The translations under genes were made by a program, and so were the position numbers. Positions 18,489-24,812 of a stretch of DNA of 64,000 nucleotides are shown piece by piece; positions within the stretch are counted from its first letter, which is position 1; the number at the start of each line of letters is the position of its first letter. The notes below the pieces were generated by a model. The model made no database searches, was not told the DNA's origin, and saw only the letters and a program-made list of their open reading frames with translations. The DNA lies in NCBI RefSeq assembly GCF_009909615.1, contig NZ_WWNE01000007.1, positions 1,052-65,051 on the forward strand. Direction: 5' to 3'. This stretch comes from Acidiluteibacter ferrifornacis. GTDB lineage: Bacteria; Bacteroidota; Bacteroidia; Flavobacteriales_E; Vicingaceae.

Positions 18489-21400
18489 TTAAGCAATATT
18501 CCCTCTATATTCATTTAAATATTCATTCACCAATAATTGGTTTACTCTTTTGTAATCAGCAGCTGCTAATGGCAACTTATTTTTAAACTGCTTTACTACG
18601 ATGCGTTGCAGCATTTTTTCAACATAATTTTCATTGTCCATTTGTCGGTTGTTTTGATCAATTTCTTGGTCAACTTCTGCTTTTAATTCCATTAAAACTT
18701 CAGCCAATTTTCGGTCTTTATCTGTTATCGGATCTTTCTCCATCAATCGTTTATGCAAGCGAGCGTATTTTTTATCGTCTTCATATTTCTGAGCCAACAA
18801 TTGGTTTTGTCTTTCCAACTCTACCGCTTTGTTGTAGATCACTTCTAGTTCTTGAATGTTGGAGTTCATTTCTTCTTTGCTTACTTCGTTTAAGTTCTTT
18901 TTCTTAAACAAGCGCTCCAATTCTTCTCGTAACGAGATAAACTCAGGGTCTCTAGGGTCAAAATTGCCACCCAAACTTTCTCGGGTTTTCTGCAATATAT
19001 TTTTTAACTGATCAGCCAAAACCAATTCTTCTTCTTTCACTTTCGTGAAGGAGAAAATAATGTCTTCCAAGGCAATGTTGAGTAAATTGGTATTGTCCAA
19101 ATCATTCTCCAATGCTTTTTTGGTATTGATTAAAGCCAATCGGTTGTTCGCTTCTCTAGAGAGTATCGCGAGTTTTCTAAAATCGAGTTCATTTAAAAAG
19201 TCATAATTGCCCGACAAACGAATCAGGTTGTACAAGCTTTTGGCATCACCTAACACCTTGGCAATCTTTAGCATTTCGCCATGGTCATTGATTTGTCTAA
19301 TCTGCTGAGAAAACACTTCTGCATCTTGGGTATTAAATTGAAATAAAGTGTCTTTTATCATTTCAATTTCTTGGGCAATCTCTTCAGGTTTTTTAAACAA
19401 ATCAGAATAGTGCTGCATTTCATCACCTAATTCACCTTGCAGCTCTTTAAAGTAATCTCGGTTTGTTTTATCAAACTCTTTTTCAATGTCAGCAAAATCT
19501 ACAATGTAACCGTATTTGTGGTCTTTATAGGTTCTATTTACGCGGGTTAAGGCTTGAAGTAAATTGTGTGCCTTAATCACTCTAGTGAGGTAAAGTTTTT
19601 TTAATCGTTTGGCATCAAAACCAGTTAGCAGCATGTTGTAGACAAAAAGGATATCAATTTTTCCTTCTTTAAATTCCTCAACTAAATCCTTTCTAAAATC
19701 CTTATCACCAACATCATGAAGTATCACTTCAGAACGAGTTACCATCCTATTGGCTTTCTCTTGCTCTCCATAGCTTAATTTAGGTTCAGCAGCCATGTTG
19801 TGCTGCGGCTCTGAATGGCCATAATTGGTTTCAAATATTTCTTGAAGCGCTTTTGCTTGCTTCGAAGAATCACAGATAACCATTCCACCAACAGAAGCAT
19901 CGCCAACCGTCATTCTAAATTGTTCTAAATCTTTTACAATATACTCCAACAGCGCTTCCACAAACTTTGGGTGTGCATAGGCATCTTCCTTTTTAAAAGA
20001 ACCTCTCATGGTTTTAAACTGCTCCAAGAGTTCTTTCAGTTTTAGTTTGTAATTGGTTTCTATTTCTTCTCGAATTAGGCGCAGTGTATACCCATCTTTA
20101 ATAGAGGCATTGTAATAATACTTGTGAATGTAATCGCCAAAAATCGATTTTGAATTGTAATCACTACCAAGTAGCGGAGTTCCTGTTAATCCAATTCGAA
20201 TGGCGTATGGATCAGACTCATTTAAATTCGATAAAAAGCTACCCGTTGGGTTATAACTTCGATGAACTTCATCTAAAAAGTAAATCCGTTGAATGTTTAC
20301 TTGGTAATCGGTGTTACGAACAACATCAGGGTCATCTTTAAATTTATGAATGTTTACAACGTAATTTCTGACTTCCCAGTATCGTTATGTATGACACTAG
20401 TCGATTTTATTTCTTTGGTAAAATCCTCTTTAGAATTAACATTGTGAACCACCAAACCACGGCTTCTGAACTCAAGGCTTGCTTGGGTTAATAAATCTAA
20501 TCGGTCTACAATAAAGTAAAACTTAGGCACAATGCCTTTGTTGCGAAAATAGTTCGTGAGGTATTTTACATTATAAAACGCCAATGCTGTTTTACCACTG
20601 CCTTGAGTGTGCCATATAATGCCATTTTTTATTCCTTCATCTAGTTTTTGTTCAATAGCTTTGGTTGCAAACAGTTGCGGATATCGCATGATGTGCTTTT
20701 GCAAATCCTCAGATTCTATTGGTTTTACATAGGTTATGGCATATTCCAATAGAAAAGCCAAACGGTCTTTTTTAAATAGAGAGGTACAAATTCGATTGGT
20801 TGGTGTGTTTGATTTTTTATTTGTTTGATATTCAGCAGAACTTTTAATCCCCAACAAGTTATTGTCTTTTAAAACCCAATTTTCATCTGCATCACTTAAT
20901 CCAGAAAAAATAGAATGATTAAAAGTATGTTCCTCTCTGAAGTAATTAAAATGAGGTTTTCCATAAGATGGCGTAGCGTAGAAGGCCCCTTGTAATGGTT
21001 GAATTGCGCCATTATCATACTCCATATTATTGGAGAATACCATCAGTTGCGTTATGTTCACAAAGTTTCTAAACTTCTTGTTTTGAAAACGAGAGATAAT
21101 CCGTTTCCGTTCTGCTTGTACTCCATCTAAATTGTTAGGCTTTTTTACTTCTATGAATGCTAAAGGCATTCCATTTATAAGCAGAACAATATCAGGTCTA
21201 AAATTGTCATCATCCTTTTGGTAAGGCAATTCCGTTACGACATGAAAATCGTTGTTTTCAAAGTTCTCAAAATCAATCAAACGGTTACCTGATCGTTCTA
21301 CTAACTTTTCATAAAAGGCTTTTCCTAAATCTTCATTCTCTAAACTTAGTGCTACTTCATCATAAAAACGTTTAATATCGTTGGCATCAAATTCAGGGTT

Positions 21401-21550
21401 TATTCGAGCAATGCTTTCGTTAAAAATAGAGGTAAAGATATTGGTGCTTTTGTCCCACGTAGTATTTTTCAACGAAAGGTATTTGTACCCCAATTGAATT
21501 AGATGAAGTATCGTAGGGATTTTTACTCTCGTGTCTTCGTTGAATTCCAT
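18489..21550 (-). pseudogene. hsdR: Type I restriction subunit HsdR, interrupted by one frameshift
   Basis: Two adjacent reading frames (21550-20354 and 20360-18489) make one full-length HsdR of about 1020 residues. The first holds the nuclease core (PDIVLLI ... FIEVKKPN, about 120-145) and Walker A TQGSGKT near 313. The second continues with VVNIHKFKDD, the DEVH box in FLDEVHRSY and GLTGTPLL. The frame breaks after SEIT: ATT ACG TTG TAA should read ATT ACN GTT GTA, so one base is missing between 20360 and 20361. No other stop occurs up to 18489. HsdR would be the DNA translocase and nuclease of the complex. A truncated 398-residue product keeps the nuclease but lacks most of the motor. A sequencing error or phase-variable slip remains possible. 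Confidence 0.9.
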
Positions 21551-21800
21551 TAATAATCTAGTTTAGTTCTTTTCAGTAGTTGAGTGCTAAGATAGTGAAT
21601 TCTATCTATTTGTTATTGATTTCACCTCTAGCAAAAAAAGGTTAATTACAATAAGGAATAACACTCTATTTCCCACGAAATAATTCACATTACGCGAAGT
21701 ACTCGATTTAACCACACAGAGTGCTTTCATTTAGTACCGAAATACACTATTTCCCTTTCACATTTTGTACAATTTAAGTGCGTTCACAAATTGCTTAACA
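21551..21800. other. AT-rich intergenic stretch upstream of hsdR
   Basis: No gene is supported here. The minus-strand promoter of hsdR should lie within roughly the first 80 bp, where I see only an imperfect TATCTTAG near 21585. The stretch separates the R-M operon from the GIY-YIG/tRNA array. Confidence 0.45.
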
Positions 21801-21832
21801 AAAAACCTTCAATCTCTCGATAAAAGGTTTTT
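21801..21832 (-). terminator. Terminator-like hairpin of array unit 1
   Basis: AAAAACCTT (21801-21809) pairs with AAGGTTTTT (21824-21832). It lies just downstream (minus strand) of the unit 1 tRNA-Pro-like fragment, the same place the terminator of the intact tRNA-Pro occupies. Confidence 0.55.
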
Positions 21833-21837
21833 CTTAG

Positions 21838-21893
21838 TCGGGGTGGTCAAGCTCAAAGCTAGACGAGATGACCGGACTACCGCTTCATCCACC
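21838..21893 (-). pseudogene. tRNA-Pro-derived fragment, array unit 1
   Basis: On the minus strand this keeps the D-arm stretch GTAGTCCGGTCATC and the 3' acceptor end CCACCCCGA of the tRNA-Pro at 24273-24347. The anticodon arm is missing and the T-arm is replaced by another stem. It cannot make a Pro tRNA. The stop codon of the neighbouring GIY-YIG gene (21877-21879) lies inside the D-arm part. Confidence 0.7.
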
Positions 21894-22110
21894 TTTCAAT
21901 TCCTATATGTTTGATTTTTGATTCTAATTTTCTCGCCTCACTTCGATTTTCAATTTCTAATAATTGGACTAACTCCCAAGGACTTCCTGATTGGGTTGAT
22001 TTTGAACGACCTGAATTATGCCTTTTTAAACGATCATCAATATCTTGTGTTTCCCCAAAATAATACCTACCCGTGGTTTGACTTTTTAAAATATATACGA
22101 AATGAGCCAT
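21877..22110 (-). CDS. Small GIY-YIG nuclease, array copy 1
   Basis: This 77-residue single-domain GIY-YIG protein starts with FVYILKSQTTGRYYFG (the first part of the GIY...YIG pair appears as VYI...YYFG). Next come a conserved Arg/His helix (DRLKRHNSG), a PWELV strand and the basic helix RSEARKLESKIK with the catalytic-type Glu region. Stand-alone proteins of this size resemble the UvrC-type nuclease domain and are common near tRNA and rRNA genes in Bacteroidota. The last codons (RWMKR) and the stop TAG run into tRNA-Pro-derived sequence. Two close paralogues lie at 22287 and 23933. Confidence 0.85.
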   Translation of the reverse strand: MAHFVYILKSQTTGRYYFGETQDIDDRLKRHNSGRSKSTQSGSPWELVQLLEIENRSEARKLESKIKHIGIERWMKR

Positions 22111-22191
22111 CTAATTGAAATTGAAGGAACAATTTAGTAAAATCATCAACTAAGTTCCTAACAAATAAACTCAAACTTTGGACAAAAGAAA
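22111..22191. repeat. 81-bp spacer repeat upstream of GIY-YIG copy 1 (second copy at 24128-24208)
   Basis: This sequence is found again at 24128-24208 with a single mismatch seen (AGTTCC versus AGATCC). It sits directly before each GIY-YIG start on the minus strand and shows that the whole unit, not only the gene, was duplicated. Confidence 0.88.
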
Positions 22192-22218
22192 AGCCTTGTA
22201 CAAATTGTACAAGGCTTT
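22190..22218 (-). terminator. Perfect 14-bp palindromic terminator of array unit 2
   Basis: AAAGCCTTGTACAA (22190-22203) and TTGTACAAGGCTTT (22205-22218) are perfect complements with one base between. It lies 6 bp downstream (minus strand) of the unit 2 tRNA-like element. Confidence 0.65.
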
Positions 22219-22224
22219 CCTTGG

Positions 22225-22303
22225 TCGGGGTGGTCAAGCTCAAAGCTAGACGACCTTCCAGTCCATGACTGGACGCGATGACCGGACTACCGCTTCATCC
22301 ACC
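22225..22303 (-). pseudogene. Chimeric tRNA-Pro-like element, array unit 2
   Basis: On the minus strand the D-arm GTAGTCCGGTCATCGCG, the variable AGGTCG and the 3' end CCACCCCGA match the intact tRNA-Pro. The anticodon arm is replaced by TCCAG / TCATGGA / CTGGA, and the T-arm by GTCTAGC / GCTTGAC with a TTTGA loop. The 5' acceptor strand is GGTGG instead of CGGGGTG, and U33 is lost. A folded RNA is possible but a normal tRNA is not. The stop codon of GIY-YIG copy 2 lies inside it. Confidence 0.65.
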
Positions 22304-22520
22304 TTTTAATTCCTATACGTTTGATTTTTGATTCTAATTTTCTCGCCTCACTTCGATTTTCTATTTCTAATAATTGAACTAACTCCCAAGGACTTCCTGA
22401 TTTGGTTGATTTTGAACGACCTGAATTATGCCGTTGTATACGATCTTCAACATCTTGCGTTTCACCACAATAATACCTACCCGTAGTTTGACTTTTTAAA
22501 ATATATACGAAATGAGCCAT
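22287..22520 (-). CDS. Small GIY-YIG nuclease, array copy 2
   Basis: This 77-residue protein is nearly identical to copy 1 (differences such as YYCG for YYFG, QDVEDRIQRHN and a K/H change near the end). It has the same start, the same PWELV and RSEARKLES motifs, and the same ending in tRNA-derived sequence. Twelve bases upstream of its ATG the usual spacer is replaced by the left end of an ISAon1-like element, so its original promoter and spacer are lost. It may now be silent or read from the IS. Confidence 0.83.
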   Translation of the reverse strand: MAHFVYILKSQTTGRYYCGETQDVEDRIQRHNSGRSKSTKSGSPWELVQLLEIENRSEARKLESKIKRIGIKRWMKR

Positions 22521-22592
22521 CTAATTGAAATTGGGTCATGACCAAATGTTGTGTGTGAATTAAATTAATATTCCGATTTTCGTTTAAAAAAA

Positions 22593-22946
22593 TTGGAACT
22601 TTCAAAAGATACTTTAAGTTTAATACTTCCTGAATTACTCATTTCTCATTTTGATTTAATTTCTTCTCGAACTGAGGGAGAAGTAGTTCATTTGAATTTT
22701 GAAGAAAAGAAGGCTGTTCCCGAAGAAGAAAAAGAGCGGATTTTAATTGGTCATGGATTTCATAAAGTCATTACAATTCAAGACTTTCCTTTGCGAGGAA
22801 AGACGGTATTATTGCACATTAAGCGGCGTAGGTCGTTAGATAAATCAACAAATCAAATTGTTCAGAGAGATTGGAATTTAGTAGCAAAAGGCAGTAGAAT
22901 GACGAATGATTTCGCCGCTTTTTTAAAAGAAATTAATCAATACTAA
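22593..22946 (+). CDS. ISAon1-like transposase, N-terminal region
   Basis: This 117-residue protein has the layout of the ISAon1 transposase N-terminal ORF: a helix, LPELLISHFDLI, an acidic stretch, then PLRGKTVLLHIKRRR, a basic beta segment probably used in DNA binding. The Cys residues of a classical ISL3 zinc finger are not visible. It ends at 22946, overlapping the next reading frame by 20 bp around a run of T followed by AAAA. The start at 22593 is a non-ATG codon (TTG). Confidence 0.8.
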   Translation: MELSKDTLSLILPELLISHFDLISSRTEGEVVHLNFEEKKAVPEEEKERILIGHGFHKVITIQDFPLRGKTVLLHIKRRRSLDKSTNQIVQRDWNLVAKGSRMTNDFAAFLKEINQY

Positions 22947-23919
22947 AGATTTAGACTGTAATTCTTTAGGCGATATTTATGGTGTCAACGGAAAGAAATT
23001 ACAGCGCCAGTATCGGGATTATTTAAGTGACTTTAAAAAATGGGATCAATTAACTCATGCCAGAGATTGGTTAATTTTTCCGCAGAATATTGGCAAACGA
23101 CTATCAATAGACGAAGTAGCACTTTCACAAGGAGAACTTTATACCATTATTACAAATAAAAAAGCAAAAGGTAGAGCCGGCTCTATTGTAGCTATAGTTA
23201 AAGGAACAACTTCTTCAGAGGTGATCCAAAGGGTTAATAAAATAGCCACATCTAAGCGAAGAAAAGTAGAGGAAATTACCTTGGATATGGCAGGTTCTAT
23301 GAAACAAATTGTAAAGGTCTGTTTTCCTTTAGCTAAACAAGTTACAGATAGATTTCATGTTCAAAAATTAGCATCAGAAGCGGTACAAGAGGTAAGAATA
23401 AAATACAGGTGGAAATCAATTGATAAAGAGAATAGAGCTATTGCAGAGGCTAAAACATTAGGCAAAACCTACAAAGAAGAAATGTTATCCAATTCTGACA
23501 CTGTTAGACAGCTCTTAGCACGAAGTAGGTATTTACTTTTCAAAAGCCCTGATAAATGGACAGTAAAACAGAAAGAAAGGTCAAAAATATTATTTGATTT
23601 ATATCCAAAAATCAAAACTGCTTATCAACTAAGTAACCAACTTAGAATAATTTATAACTCTTCAATAGAAAAAGGGGTGGCAATGACAAAATTGGCACAA
23701 TGGTACAATGAGGTCGAAAACTCAAATTTTAAAAGTTTTAAGTCAATAATGAACACCATATCATTGAACTACAAAACCATTCTAAATTATTTTGATGATA
23801 GAAGCACAAATGCAGCAGCAGAATCTTTCAATGCAAAGATTAAAGCATTTAGATCTAGGTTTAGAGGAGTGAAAAACGTAGAATTTTTTCTTTTTAGACT
23901 GACTAATATTTATGCTTAA
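22927..23919 (+). CDS. ISAon1-like ISL3-family transposase, catalytic part
   Basis: About 330 codons are open from 22927. The sequence contains LSIDEVALSQGELYTIIT (first catalytic Asp), TLDMAGSM...VTDRFHVQKL (second Asp region) and STNAAAESFNAKIKAFRSR (catalytic Glu), the DDE pattern of ISL3 transposases. There is no ATG before the Met in TLDMAG, and the first GTG is at 23221, after the first catalytic Asp. Full activity therefore needs either a shift from the upstream frame (codon phase change of +1) near 22920-22946, or an unusual start. It could be a programmed shift or decay. Confidence 0.82.
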   Translation, partial: KKLINTKDLDCNSLGDIYGVNGKKLQRQYRDYLSDFKKWDQLTHARDWLIFPQNIGKRLSIDEVALSQGELYTIITNKKAKGRAGSIVAIVKGTTSSEVIQRVNKIATSKRRKVEEITLDMAGSMKQIVKVCFPLAKQVTDRFHVQKLASEAVQEVRIKYRWKSIDKENRAIAEAKTLGKTYKEEMLSNSDTVRQLLARSRYLLFKSPDKWTVKQKERSKILFDLYPKIKTAYQLSNQLRIIYNSSIEKGVAMTKLAQWYNEVENSNFKSFKSIMNTISLNYKTILNYFDDRSTNAAAESFNAKIKAFRSRFRGVKNVEFFLFRLTNIYA

Positions 23920-23932
23920 ACACAACATTTAG

Positions 23933-24127
23933 TCATGATCCTAATTTTCTCGCCTCACTTCGATTTTCAATTTCTAATAATTGGACTAACTCCCAAGGAC
24001 TTCCTGATTTGGTTGATTTTGAACGACCTGAATTATGCCTTTCTAAACGATCTTCAATATCTTGTGTTTCCCCACAATAATACCTACCCGTGGTTTGACT
24101 TTTTAAAATATATACGAAATGAGCCAT
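23933..24127 (-). pseudogene. GIY-YIG nuclease, array copy 3, 3' truncated by the IS
   Basis: Residues 1-61 match copies 1 and 2, up to RSEARKL. The last codons (GS) and the stop TGA come from the inverted repeat of the ISAon1-like element. About 50 bp of the gene's 3' end and the adjoining tRNA-like fragment are gone. The catalytic N-terminal half remains, but the terminal basic helix is lost. It lies just downstream of the intact tRNA-Pro and its terminator, with the shared 81-bp spacer. Confidence 0.85.
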
Positions 24128-24208
24128 CTAATTGAAATTGAAGGAACAATTTAGTAAAATCATCAACTAAGATCCTAACAAATAAACTCAAACTTTGGAC
24201 AAAAGAAA
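24128..24208. repeat. 81-bp spacer repeat upstream of GIY-YIG copy 3
   Basis: Second copy of the spacer at 22111-22191, one mismatch. It is followed here by about 27 bp of unrelated sequence before the tRNA-Pro terminator. Confidence 0.85.
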
Positions 24209-24235
24209 TGCTTCAATTCCAATTCTTGGAAACAA

Positions 24236-24267
24236 AAAAGCCTTCTATCTTTCAATAGAAGGCTTTT
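24236..24267 (-). terminator. Terminator of tRNA-Pro
   Basis: AAAAGCCTTCTAT (24236-24248) pairs with its exact complement at 24255-24267, with a 6-base loop. On the minus strand it ends in a T run and lies 5 bp past the tRNA-Pro 3' end. Confidence 0.85.
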
Positions 24268-24272
24268 CTTGG

Positions 24273-24347
24273 TCGGGGTGGCAGGATTCGAACCTGCGAC
24301 CTCCTGCTCCCAAAGCAGGCGCGATGACCGGACTACGCTACACCCCG
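24273..24347 (-). tRNA. tRNA-Pro (anticodon TGG)
   Basis: The cloverleaf is complete on the minus strand: acceptor CGGGGTG/CACCCCG with discriminator A, D-arm GTAGTCCGGTCATCGC, anticodon stem CCTGC/GCAGG with loop TTTGGGA, and T-arm GCAGG-TTCGAAT-CCTGC. CCA is not encoded. It is the only intact member of a family of tRNA-Pro fragments in this region. Confidence 0.96.
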
Positions 24348-24375
24348 ATTTAATTTTAAAACAGTTTTCTCTGTT
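24320..24375. repeat. 56-bp direct repeat covering the tRNA-Pro 5' half and upstream flank (second copy 24428-24483)
   Basis: The block from the D-arm/anticodon junction through the tRNA 5' end and 28 bp of flank is repeated exactly at 24428-24483. The upstream flank probably holds the tRNA promoter, so both copies may be transcribed. Confidence 0.9.
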
Positions 24376-24379
24376 ATTT

Positions 24380-24455
24380 TTTTTTCAAGCTTAGACCGAA
24401 CCTACAATCTTCCAGTCTAAAACTGGACGCGATGACCGGACTACGCTACACCCCG
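24380..24455 (-). pseudogene. tRNA-Pro-like pseudogene with altered anticodon arm
   Basis: The 5' half (acceptor CGGGGTG, D-arm) is identical to tRNA-Pro. The anticodon arm is TCCAG / TTTTAGA / CTGGA, which would give anticodon TTA (pairing with UAA). After AGATTGTAGGTTCGG the sequence diverges and the 3' acceptor strand CACCCCG is absent, so a working tRNA is unlikely. The anticodon stem is the same as in the unit 2 chimera, which links these fragments. Confidence 0.6.
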
Positions 24456-24506
24456 ATTTAATTTTAAAACAGTTTTCTCTGTTTCTTCAGTCTTTTCAAT
24501 TCCTTG

Positions 24507-24593
24507 CGGAGGGAGGGGGATTCGAACCCCCGGATCCCTTACGAGATCGGCAGTTTAGCAAACTGCTGGTTTCAGCCACTCACCCATCCCTCC
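24507..24593 (-). tRNA. tRNA-Ser (anticodon GCT)
   Basis: An 87-nt class II tRNA on the minus strand: acceptor GGAGGGA/TCCCTCC with discriminator G, D-arm GAGTGGCTGAAACC, anticodon stem GCAGT/ACTGC with loop TTGCTAA, a long variable arm (CGATCTCGTAAGGGATCC region) and T-loop TTCGAAT. Confidence 0.95.
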
Positions 24594-24661
24594 TAGCTTT
24601 CCGTCTCTTTTCTACTTCACTAAACACAACCGAAATTGTGTCCATCCCTCAAACGGGAGAG

Positions 24662-24669
24662 CAAAAGTA
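24662..24669 (-). promoter_or_regulatory. Candidate promoter element for tRNA-Ser
   Basis: TACTTTTG on the minus strand is an exact TANNTTTG -7 element, about 69 bp upstream of the tRNA 5' end. No clear -33 TTTG is present. Confidence 0.4.
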
Positions 24670-24782
24670 ATAATCTATTTTAAATCTAAAAGCATAAATG
24701 AATATTTTTTTACTTTTTTTATTTTCTCTCCAATAGAACCAGAAAAAATTCGCTTTTATCCGTTGTAAATAAACCTATCAAT

Positions 24783-24790
24783 TATCTTTG
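24783..24790 (+). promoter_or_regulatory. Candidate promoter element for the ABC importer operon
   Basis: TATCTTTG is an exact match to the Bacteroidota -7 element, 22 bp before the ATG of the binding-protein gene. The -33 region has only a weak TTG. Confidence 0.45.
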
Positions 24791-24812
24791 TCTTGCATCA
24801 AATGCCAAACAA

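Larger units (their letters stand above)
22533..23941 (+). mobile_element. ISL3-family (ISAon1-like) insertion sequence, about 1.41 kb
   Basis: It is bounded by 22-bp imperfect inverted repeats: 22533-22554 and 23920-23941 match except at two positions (GGRTCATGACY then AAATGTTGTGT). Two overlapping plus-strand frames encode the transposase. The flanking octamers (TTGAAATT and TAATTTTC) do not match, so there is no target-site duplication. The right end cuts into GIY-YIG copy 3 and the left end replaces the spacer of copy 2, which implies a deletion next to the element after or during insertion. Confidence 0.85.

Noticed and set aside
21918-22118. Plus-strand open frames opposite the GIY-YIG genes (also 23935-24135)
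   Set aside because: They are antisense to clearly conserved GIY-YIG proteins and share no recognisable motif.
22190-22218. Perfect palindrome considered as an operator or resolution site
   Set aside because: Its position after a tRNA-like element and the matching hairpins in the other units make a terminator the simpler explanation.
24428-24483. Second functional tRNA-Pro gene
   Set aside because: Only the 5' half matches; the T-arm and 3' acceptor strand are absent.
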